NCBI GenBank assembly: GCA_030652255.1
Contig: JAUSAZ010000073.1
Location: 1-64,000, forward strand
DNA from: Myxococcales bacterium
GTDB lineage: Bacteria; Myxococcota_A; Polyangia; Polyangiales; Ga0077539
DNA: 64,000 nucleotides
Reading direction: 5' to 3'
Shown: positions 44,326-53,755 of the stretch, one piece after another
Position numbering within the stretch: the first letter of the stretch is position 1
How the letters are laid out: every line of letters begins with the position of its first letter
The notes under the pieces: generated by a model
Seen by the model: the letters and a program-made list of their open reading frames with translations, nothing else
What the model was told of the DNA's origin: nothing
The model's database searches: none
Translations under genes and position numbers: made by a program

Positions 44326-45402
44326 ATGAGCGGGACTTCACCAGCGCTCCGAGAGGCGATCGTCCGCGAGATCGAGCGCGGGAAGGTGCCCGGCTGCGCG
44401 CTCGCATGGACACGGCGTGACGGCACCACCGGCGCGCTCGAACACGGTCTGGCGAACGTCGCGACCGGTCAGAAGGTCGACGGCGCCACGCGCTTCCATC
44501 TCTTCTCGGGCACCAAGCTCTACACCGCGGCGGCGGTGATGCTGCTGGTCGAGCGCGGCGCCGTGACGCTCGATGCGCCGGTGAAGAAGTACCTGCCCGA
44601 GCTACTGGTGCGGGACGAGCTGACGGTGCGCCACCTCCTCAGCCACGCCTCGGGCTTGAAGGAGTCGCTCCGCGCGTTTCTCTCGGTGCACCTCGCGGGA
44701 GAGGCCGCGCCCTCCACGTCGGCGGCGCTCGCCCGATACTCGCTCGGCCGCGGTGACGCGCCGGGGCGCGCTGCCCGATACGGCAACGTGAACTACGCGA
44801 TCCTCGGGGAGCTGGTGTCGCGCCTCGCGGGTCTGCCCTACGAAGCCTTCGTGCGCCGGGAGCTCCTCGATCCCCTCGGGGCGGACCTCTCCTTCGAAGA
44901 CCCGGGCGCTGCGCAGAACGCGGTCGGCTACGTCTCGCGCTTCTCGCCCATGCTGCTCGCGCTGCGATTCCTCCTTCCTGACGTCGCAGGCCGCATTCGC
45001 GCGGGTCGCATCGGGGGCCTCGTCGCGCTGGCGCCCTACTCGCTCGACACCGCCGCGATCGGAGGCCTGGTGGGCACCGCGTCGGGCTTCCTTCCCTTCG
45101 TGCGTGAGATGCTCTCCCCCGAAGACGGCGTGCTCCGCGCAGACAGCAAGCGCGAGATGCTCACACTCCACAGCCGCGGCGCCGCGGGCGTCGTGTCGCG
45201 CGACGGCGTGGGGCTCGGCTGGAAGCGCGGCACCGCCGACGGCGCGACCTTCTGGAACCACGAAGGCGGGGGCGCGGGCTTCTGTAGCGAGACGCGCCTC
45301 TATCCGGACGCGGGGCTCGGCATGGTGATCCTGATCAACCTGTCGCAGTCGGCGAGCGTGAGTCGGCTGTGTCACCGGATCGCGGAGCACCTGCGCCGCT
45401 GA
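44326..45402 (+). CDS. Beta-lactamase-fold serine hydrolase (class C/esterase-like)
   Basis: 358 residues. Penicillin-binding fold motifs: Ser61-x-x-Lys64 (FSGTK), Tyr152-x-Asn154 (RYGNVNY), and an HEGGG at the KTG position. The HEG variant and lack of a signal peptide favour a cytoplasmic esterase or peptidase of the beta-lactamase-related family over a true beta-lactamase. Base composition is slightly less GC-rich and codon use looser than in neighbours, which might indicate a later arrival. The operon ends upstream at 44232; a strong ribosome binding site precedes it. Confidence 0.8.
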   Translation: MSGTSPALREAIVREIERGKVPGCALAWTRRDGTTGALEHGLANVATGQKVDGATRFHLFSGTKLYTAAAVMLLVERGAVTLDAPVKKYLPELLVRDELTVRHLLSHASGLKESLRAFLSVHLAGEAAPSTSAALARYSLGRGDAPGRAARYGNVNYAILGELVSRLAGLPYEAFVRRELLDPLGADLSFEDPGAAQNAVGYVSRFSPMLLALRFLLPDVAGRIRAGRIGGLVALAPYSLDTAAIGGLVGTASGFLPFVREMLSPEDGVLRADSKREMLTLHSRGAAGVVSRDGVGLGWKRGTADGATFWNHEGGGAGFCSETRLYPDAGLGMVILINLSQSASVSRLCHRIAEHLRR

Positions 45403-45497
45403 GCCCAACGCTCCGGTGCCTCCGCGAGCCGCGCGGCTCGTTCACGCCCGATGGGCTCGACGCCGGAGCCCCGCCTGGGGAACCCTCTCTGGTACCG

Positions 45498-46127
45498 ATG
45501 TCCATGTACCTCCCGCGGACCTTTGCCGTGTCCTCGCCCGCGCACCTCCGGCGCTTCCTCGAAGAGCACCCCTTCGCGGCCATCCTCGCGGCGCACGACG
45601 GGGACGTCGCCGTCGCCCACGCACCCTTCCTGCTCGACCCCGGCGAGACCGTCGGGCGCGTGCGGCTGCACCTGGCTCGCGCCAACCCGATGGCGGCGCT
45701 GGCAACGGAGGGCGCGGCGCTCACCCTGCTCGTGCAGGGCCCCGACGCGTACGTCTCTGCCGCCTGGTACGGCGAGCCGTCGCGGCAGGTCCCCACCTGG
45801 AACTACGCCGCCGTGCGCCTGCGCGTCCGGGTCGAGCGGCGGCTCGAGGGCGACGCGCTCCGCGCGCTGCTCGGCGAGGTCGCGGCCCGCTTCGAGGGCG
45901 ACGATCCGGCCTGGAGCCTCGCGACCCTCTCCCCCGACGCGCTCGCCTCGATGCTCCCGCACATCATCGGCCTCTCGCTCGTCGTCGAGGAGGCCGAAGG
46001 AAAGTTCAAGGTGTCGCAGAACCGCAGCCTCGACGACCGGGCCCGTGTCGCGTCGGCGCTCACCGACCGCGGTCGCCCCGACGACCTCGCGCTCGCTCGC
46101 TGGATGCACGCCCTGGGCGTCGCCTGA
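45498..46127 (+). CDS. PaiB-like FMN-binding negative transcriptional regulator
   Basis: 209 residues with PaiB hallmarks: MYLPRTFAV start, FAAILA...APFLLD, the VPTWNYAAVRL segment, and a final IIGLSLVVEEAEGKFKVSQNRSLDD. PaiB-type proteins have a flavoreductase-like split barrel and often regulate protease or sporulation genes, or act as FMN-binding proteins. Whether it regulates transcription here is unknown. A second ATG at 45504 is a possible start. It ends 57 bp from a convergent HAD gene. Confidence 0.8.
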   Translation: MSMYLPRTFAVSSPAHLRRFLEEHPFAAILAAHDGDVAVAHAPFLLDPGETVGRVRLHLARANPMAALATEGAALTLLVQGPDAYVSAAWYGEPSRQVPTWNYAAVRLRVRVERRLEGDALRALLGEVAARFEGDDPAWSLATLSPDALASMLPHIIGLSLVVEEAEGKFKVSQNRSLDDRARVASALTDRGRPDDLALARWMHALGVA

Positions 46128-46183
46128 CCCCACCAGGCGTCAGCCCGACGCCCACCCATCCCGCGGAGAGGGCCCGCGTCGCG

Positions 46184-46864
46184 TCACCCCCGCGGCGATC
46201 GGCGCAGGGCGAAGAGCGACGACTCGTAGCGGGCGAGCAGGTCTGCCGGGCCGTCGTAGATGGCCGCCGCGCCGCGGAGGTCGGCGTCGCCCCAGCCGCC
46301 GCAGCGCAGCGCGATGATGGGCACGCCCGCCCGCGTCGCGGCCTCGACGTCGTAGGGCGTGTCACCGAGCATCACGAGCTCGTCGGGGTCGTGACCGCTC
46401 CGCGCGATGGCCTCCTCCACGATGTCGGGGTCGGGCTTGGAGCGCTCGGCGTCATCCGAGGAGGTCGCCCCCTGGAGCAGACCCTTCGCCCCCGCCCGCG
46501 CGAGCAGCGGCCCCAGCTCATCGGCCTTCGCGGAGCTCGCGGCCACCAGCGTGAGGTCGTCGGCCCTCATGCGCTCCAGCAGCGCGCGCGACTCGGGGAA
46601 CGCCGTCACCCCCGGCAGGTAGCGCTCCCGGAAGAGCTCGCCCCTCCGCTCGGCGATGCGCTCCCCGAGCTCGGACTCCGCGTCCACCCCGGAGATCGCC
46701 GGGAGCAGCTTGTCGCCGCCCATCCCGATGAGCCGACGGACGTCCTCGCGCCGCACATGGATGTCCTGCTCGGCCAGGGCCGCGACCCACGCGAGCGCGT
46801 GCGCGTCGTTGCTATCAATGAGGGTTCCGTCGATGTCGAGCAGTACGCCACGCAAGGTGTTCAT
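46184..46864 (-). CDS. HAD-family phosphatase (phosphoglycolate-phosphatase-like)
   Basis: 226 residues. The four HAD motifs are visible: DIDGTLIDS (Asp10 nucleophile, Asp12), AASSAK, SKPDPD and GDTPYDVEAA. A helical cap follows motif I, as in beta-phosphoglucomutase/phosphoglycolate-phosphatase-like enzymes. Substrate unknown. Start ATG at 46864 is preferred to one at 46885. Divergent from the topoisomerase gene. Confidence 0.85.
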   Translation of the reverse strand: MNTLRGVLLDIDGTLIDSNDAHALAWVAALAEQDIHVRREDVRRLIGMGGDKLLPAISGVDAESELGERIAERRGELFRERYLPGVTAFPESRALLERMRADDLTLVAASSAKADELGPLLARAGAKGLLQGATSSDDAERSKPDPDIVEEAIARSGHDPDELVMLGDTPYDVEAATRAGVPIIALRCGGWGDADLRGAAAIYDGPADLLARYESSLFALRRSPRG

Positions 46865-47190
46865 CAGCGACCTCCAGGGTCCCATCGGGTAGCAAGCCGT
46901 CGGCCCGCCCCCGTGTGACGGATCGCGCGGCCCGCGGCGAGCTCACCCACGCGCTGCTTCCTCGCCGTGGACCACCTGCTTCCTGCGGCGTGCGGGGCGA
47001 TCACCGCCCTCGGCTCGCACCTGCCTCACTGTGGCGGCGGTGCGGTGTGCGAGCTCCTCAGCGGACATGCCGCCGCGACGCTGTGGACACTGCGGTTCCG
47101 TCGCGCAGGGCACGCCGTTCGTACCGCCCGTACCTCGTTGGGTATGGCGCGTGCTCTCCATCTTCGACACCGATGCGCACTGCGACCCCG
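46865..47190. other. 326-bp intergenic region
   Basis: Lies between divergent HAD and topoisomerase genes and is less GC-rich. I see no gene with convincing codon bias and no terminator or RNA structure. It should contain both divergent promoters, but none stands out. Confidence 0.6.
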
Positions 47191-48315
47191 ATGAACGCCC
47201 GCAGGCTCTCTCGCAAGCCCGAGCTCGCGCCCGCGCGCCGCGCCGCGATCCCGCTCGCTGCCGCGGCCGACCCGGTGCTGGTGGCCCGCGAGGCCGGGCT
47301 CCGTCATGTGAACGACGCAGGGCCCGGGTTTCGCCGCGTGGGCACCGGCGACACCGTCAGCTACCGCGACGTCGCGGGACGCCGTCTGCGCGATGGCGCC
47401 CACCTCGCGCGCATCCGCTCGCTCGCCATCCCGCCCGCCTGGACCGACGTCTGGATCTGCCCCCGCCCCGACGGCCACCTCCAGGCGACGGGGCGCGACG
47501 CCCGCGGCCGCAAGCAGTACCGCTACCACCCGCGCTGGGCGCAGGTGCGCGATGGGACCAAGTACGACCGCATGATCGCCTTCGGCAAGGCGCTGCCACG
47601 GGTGCGCGCCCGGGTGGAGGCCGCCCTCGCCCGCCCCGGGCTCGACCGCGAGAAGGTCATCGCCACCATCGTGCGCCTGCTGGAGGTCACGCTCATCCGC
47701 GTAGGCAACGAGGAGTACGCGCGGCAGAACAACTCCTACGGGCTCACCACGCTCCGCAACCACCACGTGAAGGTCACCGGCGACCGGGTGCACTTCGGGT
47801 TCCGCGGCAAGAGCGGGGTGTGCCACGCCATCGATGTGCGCGACGCGCGGCTCGCCCGGGTGGTGCGGCGCTGCCGCGAGCTGCCCGGCTACGAGCTGTT
47901 CTCCTACCTGGACGACGACGGCGCCACGCGCTCGGTGGACTCCGCGGACGTCAACGCGTGGCTGCAGGAGGTCGCCGGCGAGGCCTTCACCGCGAAGGAC
48001 TACCGCACCTGGGCGGGCACCGTGCTGGCCGCGCAGGCCCTGTGTGCCCAGGGGGTGTGCGCGTCGGAGGCCGAGGCGACGCGCGCCGTGGCGGCGGCGA
48101 TCGTGTCGGTCGCGGCGCGGCTGGGCAACACCCCAGCGGTGTGTCGCAAGTGCTACGTGCACCCTGCGGTGATCGACGCGTACCGCGGCGGCGAGCTGGT
48201 GCCCGCCCTCTGCAAACGCCTCCGGGAGGGCGACGGCGCGCCCGCCGGGGCCGACGCGCTGGCGGTCGACGAGCGCGCCGTGCTGGCCTTCATCACGGCG
48301 CGGACGAAGGCGTGA
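47191..48315 (+). CDS. Bacterial DNA topoisomerase IB (poxvirus-type)
   Basis: 374 residues. Opens with the bacterial TopIB N-terminal domain (DAGPGFRRVG...LARIRSLAIPPAWTDVWICP), then KYDRMIAFG and the catalytic core: LRNHHV, KDYRTWAGT, and the tyrosine nucleophile Tyr322 in CRKCYVHP. The usual residue before Tyr is Ser; here it is Cys321. The enzyme nicks and reseals one strand to relax supercoils. An ATG at 47173 is six codons upstream. It stands alone with a solenoid protein gene on the opposite strand. Confidence 0.85.
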   Translation: MNARRLSRKPELAPARRAAIPLAAAADPVLVAREAGLRHVNDAGPGFRRVGTGDTVSYRDVAGRRLRDGAHLARIRSLAIPPAWTDVWICPRPDGHLQATGRDARGRKQYRYHPRWAQVRDGTKYDRMIAFGKALPRVRARVEAALARPGLDREKVIATIVRLLEVTLIRVGNEEYARQNNSYGLTTLRNHHVKVTGDRVHFGFRGKSGVCHAIDVRDARLARVVRRCRELPGYELFSYLDDDGATRSVDSADVNAWLQEVAGEAFTAKDYRTWAGTVLAAQALCAQGVCASEAEATRAVAAAIVSVAARLGNTPAVCRKCYVHPAVIDAYRGGELVPALCKRLREGDGAPAGADALAVDERAVLAFITARTKA

Positions 48316-48340
48316 GTCGCGCTCGCGGCAACGGAGCCGA

Positions 48341-49780
48341 TCAGGCGTAGTTGGTGAACGCCCGCGGGGTGCCCGCCGCCGCCGAGAGGGCGTCGCAGAG
48401 CCGCATGGCCTGCGAGAGCGGGCGCTCCTCCCCCATGGCGACGACCGCGACGGCGCCGAGGTAGTCGTGGGCGCGCACATAGCTGAGCGAGAGCGCCTTC
48501 GAGACGTCCGTGCGCGCGTACTTCGAGGTGAGCTTGCGCAGGGCGAAGAGCCCCGCGTCGGCCAGGTCGCGCTCGCTCGCCGCGACGCCGATGGACTTCA
48601 GCGCCGACGCCTTCGCCCCGCCCGATAGCGCGGCGGCCTGGGTGAGGGCCTCGTTCACGATCGCCGTCCCCCGGGCGTGCTCGCCCACCTGGACGAGCGC
48701 GATGCCGAGCGCGGCGAGGTTCTCGCTCGGGGTCGCGCCACCCGCGGCGAGCGCGCTGCGCAGGCTGAGCTCGTGGGCGTCGGCGAGCGCGCGGGCAGCG
48801 TCAGGGGCGACCGCCCAGCGCAGCCGGAATGGCTCGATGAAGGCGTGGAGGCCATCGCCGAGCGTGACGTCGGTGGCCGCTGCGTCGAGCTGCCGCGCGC
48901 ACAGGGCGAGCAGCGGCGCCTCGCGGGTGGAGTGCCTCTGCGCCGCCGTCACCACCGCGCGGGCAAGCTCGACGTGGCCCGCGGCCCCGAGCCTCCACGC
49001 CACCGTGGCGCAGCCGTCGTCGCCGTACGATTCGTTGGCGGCGAAGGCGGCGACCACCTCGACGAGGGCGTCGGGGTGGGCCGTCGCCGCGACCAGGGCG
49101 CCCTCCTTGAGGCCCGACGAGAGGTAGTACCCGTTGTGTTCGGCGAGGAACTCCGACCAGCGCACGAAGCCCGCCACGTCGCCGCGTTCGACCGCGCGTC
49201 GCACGATGAGCTCCGCCGCCCGCGCGTCGTCGAAGGAGAGCCACGTGCCGCCGGCGTGCTCACGGAGGTGCTCCTCGAGAAGCGCGTCGCGCCCGAGCAC
49301 CGCGTACGCGACGGCGAGGTGCGGCCACGGCTGCGTGGGGTTGCTCCTCTCGTTCTTCGCGCACTGCAACGCTTCGGCGAGGCAGCGGTCGACGCCGGCC
49401 TCGTCGCCCAGCGCGCCGTAGGCGTAGGCCGCGGCGCGCCACGCGAGGGTGCCCTCCTCGCCGTCCACCTCGGGGTGCTGGAGCAGACGGTGGGTCTCCT
49501 CGATGGCCTTGCGCGCGAGCTCGGTGTGACCGGCCAGGGCGAGGCCCTCGGCGACGTGGGCGGTGCCCCGCGCCTTCCATGAGGGGACCGTGACCCTCGC
49601 GAGGACGGCCCGCGCGCGCTCGTCACCAAGCGCCCTGGCGAGCGCCACCAGCGAGCCCAGCAGGACCTGTCCCTGCCAGTAGCCGTCGCCCACCGCGATG
49701 ATCTTCTGGTCGAGCGCGTCGGCGAGCGCGCGGAGGTCGCTCGGACCGTTCTTGCCTGGAGCCTTGGGTGCCTTGGCCAT
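48341..49780 (-). CDS. TPR-like solenoid protein, unknown function
   Basis: 479 residues, almost entirely alpha-helical, with repeated hairpins of ~35 residues (GDERARAVLARVTVP, GHTELARKAIEETHRLL, GDEAGVDRCLAEALQCA, and later GGAKASALKSIGV). A Lys-rich N-terminus (MAKAPKAPGKNG) and no signal or membrane segment place it in the cytoplasm. It resembles the tetratricopeptide-like 'chromosome-segregation/energy' solenoids of myxobacteria, but I cannot assign a family. It is convergent with the topoisomerase gene (25 bp). Confidence 0.7.
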   Translation of the reverse strand: MAKAPKAPGKNGPSDLRALADALDQKIIAVGDGYWQGQVLLGSLVALARALGDERARAVLARVTVPSWKARGTAHVAEGLALAGHTELARKAIEETHRLLQHPEVDGEEGTLAWRAAAYAYGALGDEAGVDRCLAEALQCAKNERSNPTQPWPHLAVAYAVLGRDALLEEHLREHAGGTWLSFDDARAAELIVRRAVERGDVAGFVRWSEFLAEHNGYYLSSGLKEGALVAATAHPDALVEVVAAFAANESYGDDGCATVAWRLGAAGHVELARAVVTAAQRHSTREAPLLALCARQLDAAATDVTLGDGLHAFIEPFRLRWAVAPDAARALADAHELSLRSALAAGGATPSENLAALGIALVQVGEHARGTAIVNEALTQAAALSGGAKASALKSIGVAASERDLADAGLFALRKLTSKYARTDVSKALSLSYVRAHDYLGAVAVVAMGEERPLSQAMRLCDALSAAAGTPRAFTNYA

Positions 49781-49956
49781 CGGGTTGTTGGCCGCGAGAC
49801 TACCCCGCCTCGACGGGGGTCACGCAACGCCCCCGGTGCGACCCGGCCAGTGCGGACGATGCCATCGCGATCGCGGTACCCTGACTGCGTGTCGACGCGG
49901 GCGCACCTGCGGCCCCTGTCGCATCCTTCGCCCCTCTCCGTCCCCGTGAGGCCCTC

Positions 49957-50448
49957 GTGAACCTCTCTTGCGCCCTTCATCTACCGCTCCCGCTGGCGCT
50001 CGTGCTCGGCCTCTCCGCCCTCGCGGGCTGCGCCACCGTCGCGCCGACCGTCGCGCCCGGGCGCCCCGGGGTGCGCCTCGACTTCGCCGGCGCCGAAGAT
50101 CCCGACCCCGCCGTGGCCGCCAACTGCGAGCGCTCGCTCGTCCGGGCGCTCCAGCGCCGCGGCTTCGTCCTGGGCCAGTCGGGCCCGCGCCTCCGCGTGC
50201 ACGTCTCCTTCTGGGACCAGCCCGCCTTCCCCAACACCAGCGAGGCCCTCGTCACCGCCGACTTCGCCGGCACCTCCGCCGAGCTGCTCCCGCGCCACCG
50301 CGTGGTCACCGCCTCGTCGACCGGCACCGCCGCCGGCGCCACGGGCGGCCTCTCGTGGGAGCCCGCCCGGGCGCGCATCGCCACCTGCGCATACGGGTCC
50401 GAGCGCTTCGCCGAGGTGCTCGTCGAGACCCTCTACGCCGGGCGCTGA
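49957..50448 (+). CDS. Small lipoprotein, unknown function
   Basis: 163 residues from a GTG at 49957. Signal with lipobox LAGC (Cys25). The mature part reads as alternating helix and strand (ANCERSLVRALQRRGFVLGQSGPRLRVHVSFWDQP) with a glycine/alanine-rich segment. This LptE/DUF4136-like pattern is weak evidence only. There is no evident operon partner; the MgtE gene starts 145 bp downstream. Confidence 0.6.
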   Translation: MNLSCALHLPLPLALVLGLSALAGCATVAPTVAPGRPGVRLDFAGAEDPDPAVAANCERSLVRALQRRGFVLGQSGPRLRVHVSFWDQPAFPNTSEALVTADFAGTSAELLPRHRVVTASSTGTAAGATGGLSWEPARARIATCAYGSERFAEVLVETLYAGR

Positions 50449-50593
50449 CCCGCCGTCCCCTCACCCGCCCTCGGTCGCACACGCCAAGCGCGCGCCTGCG
50501 CACGGTCGTTCTTGACAGGGCTTCGGGTTCCCGGTCATAGGCCTCGACGACCGCGAGAGAGACCTCCACCAGCCGCTTCGCCGAGGTGCCGAC

Positions 50594-51907
50594 ATGAGTG
50601 ACGCTGGACTCACCGGCGAGGAGCTTCGCGACGCCTGGCCGGTGCTCTCCGCCACGGAGCGCCTGGAGGGCTTCCAGCACCTGGAGCGCGCCGAGGCCGA
50701 CGAGTTCTTCCTGGGGATGTCGACCCACGAGCAGGCCGCCATGCTCCGCGCGATGCCCAGCGGCGAGCGGCGACTCTGGCTGCGGCTGCTGGCCCCCGAC
50801 GACGCCGCCGACCTGGTGCAGGAACTCCCCGAGGCCGAGCGCGGGGCATTCCTCGGGCAGCTCGACGACGTGTCGCGCCGCGAGGTGGCGGCCCTCATGG
50901 CCTACGCCGAGGACGCGGCGGGCGGGCTCATGAGCCCCCGCTTCGCCCGGCTGCGGCCGGAGATGACCGTCGACGAGGCGATCCGCTACCTCCGGCGGCA
51001 GGCGCGCGAGCGGCTGGAGACCATCTACTACGCCTACGTGCTCGACCAGGAGCAGCGCATCCGCGGGGTGGTCACCTTCCGCGACCTCTTCATGGCCCCG
51101 GGCGACAAGCCCCTCGCGGAGGTGATGCACACCTCCGTCGTCTCGGTGCCCGACACCATGGACCAGGAGGCCGTCGCGAGGGTCATCGCCGAGCACGACC
51201 TCAACGCCCTGCCCGTCGTCGACGCCGACGGCCGGATGAAGGGCATCGTGACCATCGACGACATGGTCGACGTGGTGCAGCACGAGGCCACCGAGGACAT
51301 CCAGAAGCTCGGCGGCATGGAGGCCCTCGACACGCCGTACATGCAGACCAGCTTCGGCGCGATGGTGCAGAAGCGCGGCGGCTGGCTGGCGGCGCTCTTC
51401 GTCGGCGAGATGCTCACCGCGAGCGCGATGGGGCGCTACGAGGACGACATCAAGCGCGCGGCGGTGCTCACGCTCTTCATCCCGCTCATCATCTCCAGCG
51501 GCGGCAACTCCGGCTCGCAGGCCACCTCGCTCATCATCCGGGCGATGGCGCTCGGCGAGATCTCGGGCCGCGACTGGTGGGTCATCGTGCGTCGGGAGAT
51601 CGCCGCGGGCCTCACGCTGGGCGCCATCCTCGCGCTCATCGGCTTCGTCCGCATCATCGTGTGGCAGCACCTCTTCCACCCCTACGGCGCGCCGTACGTG
51701 CGCATCGGGCTCACCGTCTCCATCAGCCTCATCGGCGTCGTGAGCTGGGGCACCATCGCGGGCTCGATGCTGCCCTTCATCGTGAAGCGCTTCGGCTTCG
51801 ACCCCGCGACGGCGTCCGCGCCCTTCGTCGCGACCCTCGTCGACGTGGCCGGGGTCCTGATCTACTTCAACGTCGCGCAGGTGCTTCTGCGGGGCAGCCT
51901 GCTGTGA
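50594..51907 (+). CDS. mgtE: Magnesium transporter MgtE
   Basis: 437 residues. Helical N domain (~1-120), two CBS domains (~120-245: MSPRFARLRPEMTVDEAIRYLRR, and MHTSVVSVPDTMDQEAVARVI...ALPVVDADGRMKGIVTIDDM), then five membrane helices with the family PLIISSGGNSGSQATSLIIRAMALGEI motif lining the pore. The channel imports Mg2+ and closes when the N and CBS domains bind Mg2+. Its stop overlaps the next start (GTGA), so the glycosidase-like gene is co-translated. Confidence 0.95.
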   Translation: MSDAGLTGEELRDAWPVLSATERLEGFQHLERAEADEFFLGMSTHEQAAMLRAMPSGERRLWLRLLAPDDAADLVQELPEAERGAFLGQLDDVSRREVAALMAYAEDAAGGLMSPRFARLRPEMTVDEAIRYLRRQARERLETIYYAYVLDQEQRIRGVVTFRDLFMAPGDKPLAEVMHTSVVSVPDTMDQEAVARVIAEHDLNALPVVDADGRMKGIVTIDDMVDVVQHEATEDIQKLGGMEALDTPYMQTSFGAMVQKRGGWLAALFVGEMLTASAMGRYEDDIKRAAVLTLFIPLIISSGGNSGSQATSLIIRAMALGEISGRDWWVIVRREIAAGLTLGAILALIGFVRIIVWQHLFHPYGAPYVRIGLTVSISLIGVVSWGTIAGSMLPFIVKRFGFDPATASAPFVATLVDVAGVLIYFNVAQVLLRGSLL

Positions 51908-53748
51908 TCGCCCGGCGGCTCGCGCCCCTCGCGGCGCTGCTCCTGGGCTGCGCCTCCAGCGAGGCGCCCCCCGCTGTGCCCGAAGAAGACGCCTCGGTCA
52001 TCGAGCTGGACGTCGTCGTCACCGAAGACCTCGGCGCCCCGCCCGACCTCGGCTTCCCCGACGTCCCCGCGCCCATCGACCGACCCGCGCCCATCGACCA
52101 ACCCGACGCCGCCTCCCCGATGGACGCCCCCCTCGTCGTCGATGTCCCCGTCGACCGCCCGCGCCCGATCGACCTGCCGCCCGTCGTCGACGCCCCTCCC
52201 CCGGTCGACGTGGCCTCCCCCGTCGACGTCCCCGCTGCGGTCGACGTGCTGCCTCCGCCGCTGCCCTATCCCACCCGGAGCCTCTACCGCATCAAGGGGC
52301 TCCAGCCGGACTTCTGGCCTTCCTACGACGAGGTCGTCGGCAACAACGTCGGCGGCGTCGCCATGAACCTCGTCTGGTACCAGTGGGAGGGCGCCCGCTC
52401 GGCGCCGCCCTGCGCCGCGGGCGCGCAGGCCTTCGAGGGCCACTGCTTCACCGTCGAGCCCAACGTCGACGCCGCCATCCGCGAGTACACCCGCCGCGGG
52501 GTGGTCGTGACCGCGGTGGTCTACGGCACCCCCGCGTGGGCGCGCACCACCCGGCCGTGCACCCCTGCGGCGCCCGGCTTCGAGGGCTTCTGCGCGCCCG
52601 ACGACCCGGTGGACTACGCCCGCTTCGCGCGCTTCATCGCCGCCCGCTACGACGGCCGCCGGGGCCACGGGCGCCTCGCGGACTTCGTCATCCAGAACGA
52701 GGTGAACTCCAACGACTGGTTCGACGTCGGCTGCGGCGGCAGCGCGGGCCCCTGCGACACCGCCCGCTGGATCGACATCTACTCCGCCCTCTACGCCGCC
52801 GCGTACGACGCCATCGTCGCCGAGCAGCCCTCGGCCAAGGTGCTCATCTCGCTGGAGCACCACTTCGGCCCCACCTTCGACCGTCCCGCCGCCGCGCGCC
52901 CGCTGCTCTCCGGCGAGACCTTCCTCCGTGGCTTCGCCGCCCGCGTGGCTCCCCGCGCGTGGCGCGTCGCGTACCACCCCTACCCCCCCGACCTGCTGCG
53001 CCCGGGCTTCTCCCCCGACGACGACCCGCAGGTGACCTACGGCTCCCTCGGCGTGCTCCCCGGCTGGCTGCGGCAGAACTTCCCGTCGACCCCGAGCGCC
53101 TGGGAGATCCAGCTCACCGAGAGCGGCGTCAACTCCGTCGCCCCCAACTCGTCGCCCACCGCGCAGGCGACCGGCGTGTGCGAGTCGCTGCGCAACGTGC
53201 TCGGTACGCCCGGCATCGAGAGCTACATCTATCACCGCATGAGCGACCACCCGGTGGAGCTCGCCGACGGGCTCGGCCTCGGGCTGCGCAACCCCGACGG
53301 CACCCCGAAGCCCGCCTGGGCGGTGTGGGCCCTCGCCAACCGCAGCGACCTCACGCCCCCGATGCTCTCCTGCGGCTTCGAGGACCTCCCGTACACCCGC
53401 CTTCGCCGCAGCTACTCCGCGGCGCGCGGGCACTGGGCCTCGTCGCGCACCCCCCCGGCGGGCTTCGCCGTCGAGCGCAGCTGGCGCCTCTGGCGGGAGC
53501 CCCACCCGGGCGCGGTGATGCTCTACGAGTGCCGCGTCGGGCAGCACAACGTGCTCTCGCGCGAGGTGGGCTGCGAGGGGCTGCGCTCGCTCGGTCCCGT
53601 CGGGTACATCCCCACCGCGGCCGGGGCCGGCACCGTCCCGCTCTACCGCTGCCGCATCGGCGCGGGCACCGACCACTTCGTCTCCCCCGACCCCGGCTGC
53701 GAGGGTCAGGTGATGGAGCAGCTCCTGGGCTACGCCTTCGAGGGCTGA
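51904..53748 (+). CDS. Lipoprotein with glycoside-hydrolase-like TIM barrel and C-terminal repeats
   Basis: 614 residues from a GTG overlapping mgtE. Signal with lipobox LLGC (Cys18), then a long Pro/Asp/Val linker (PIDRPAPIDQP pattern) to ~residue 115. The catalytic barrel (~120-480) has the clan-A pattern: acid/base Glu266 in QNEVN and nucleophile Glu406 in LTESG. C-terminal ~130 residues hold three copies of a ~45-residue module (ALYRC...DHFxSxDPGCEG), known as a carbohydrate-associated repeat in myxobacteria and actinobacteria. Likely a secreted glucanase or related glycosidase; substrate unknown. Confidence 0.75.
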   Translation: MIARRLAPLAALLLGCASSEAPPAVPEEDASVIELDVVVTEDLGAPPDLGFPDVPAPIDRPAPIDQPDAASPMDAPLVVDVPVDRPRPIDLPPVVDAPPPVDVASPVDVPAAVDVLPPPLPYPTRSLYRIKGLQPDFWPSYDEVVGNNVGGVAMNLVWYQWEGARSAPPCAAGAQAFEGHCFTVEPNVDAAIREYTRRGVVVTAVVYGTPAWARTTRPCTPAAPGFEGFCAPDDPVDYARFARFIAARYDGRRGHGRLADFVIQNEVNSNDWFDVGCGGSAGPCDTARWIDIYSALYAAAYDAIVAEQPSAKVLISLEHHFGPTFDRPAAARPLLSGETFLRGFAARVAPRAWRVAYHPYPPDLLRPGFSPDDDPQVTYGSLGVLPGWLRQNFPSTPSAWEIQLTESGVNSVAPNSSPTAQATGVCESLRNVLGTPGIESYIYHRMSDHPVELADGLGLGLRNPDGTPKPAWAVWALANRSDLTPPMLSCGFEDLPYTRLRRSYSAARGHWASSRTPPAGFAVERSWRLWREPHPGAVMLYECRVGQHNVLSREVGCEGLRSLGPVGYIPTAAGAGTVPLYRCRIGAGTDHFVSPDPGCEGQVMEQLLGYAFEG

Positions 53749-53755
53749 CCGCGCC

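Noticed and set aside
47031-47190. Small plus-strand frame with a CxxC motif (RRCGHCG)
   Set aside because: Weak codon bias, no ribosome binding site and overlaps the topoisomerase start; left uncalled.
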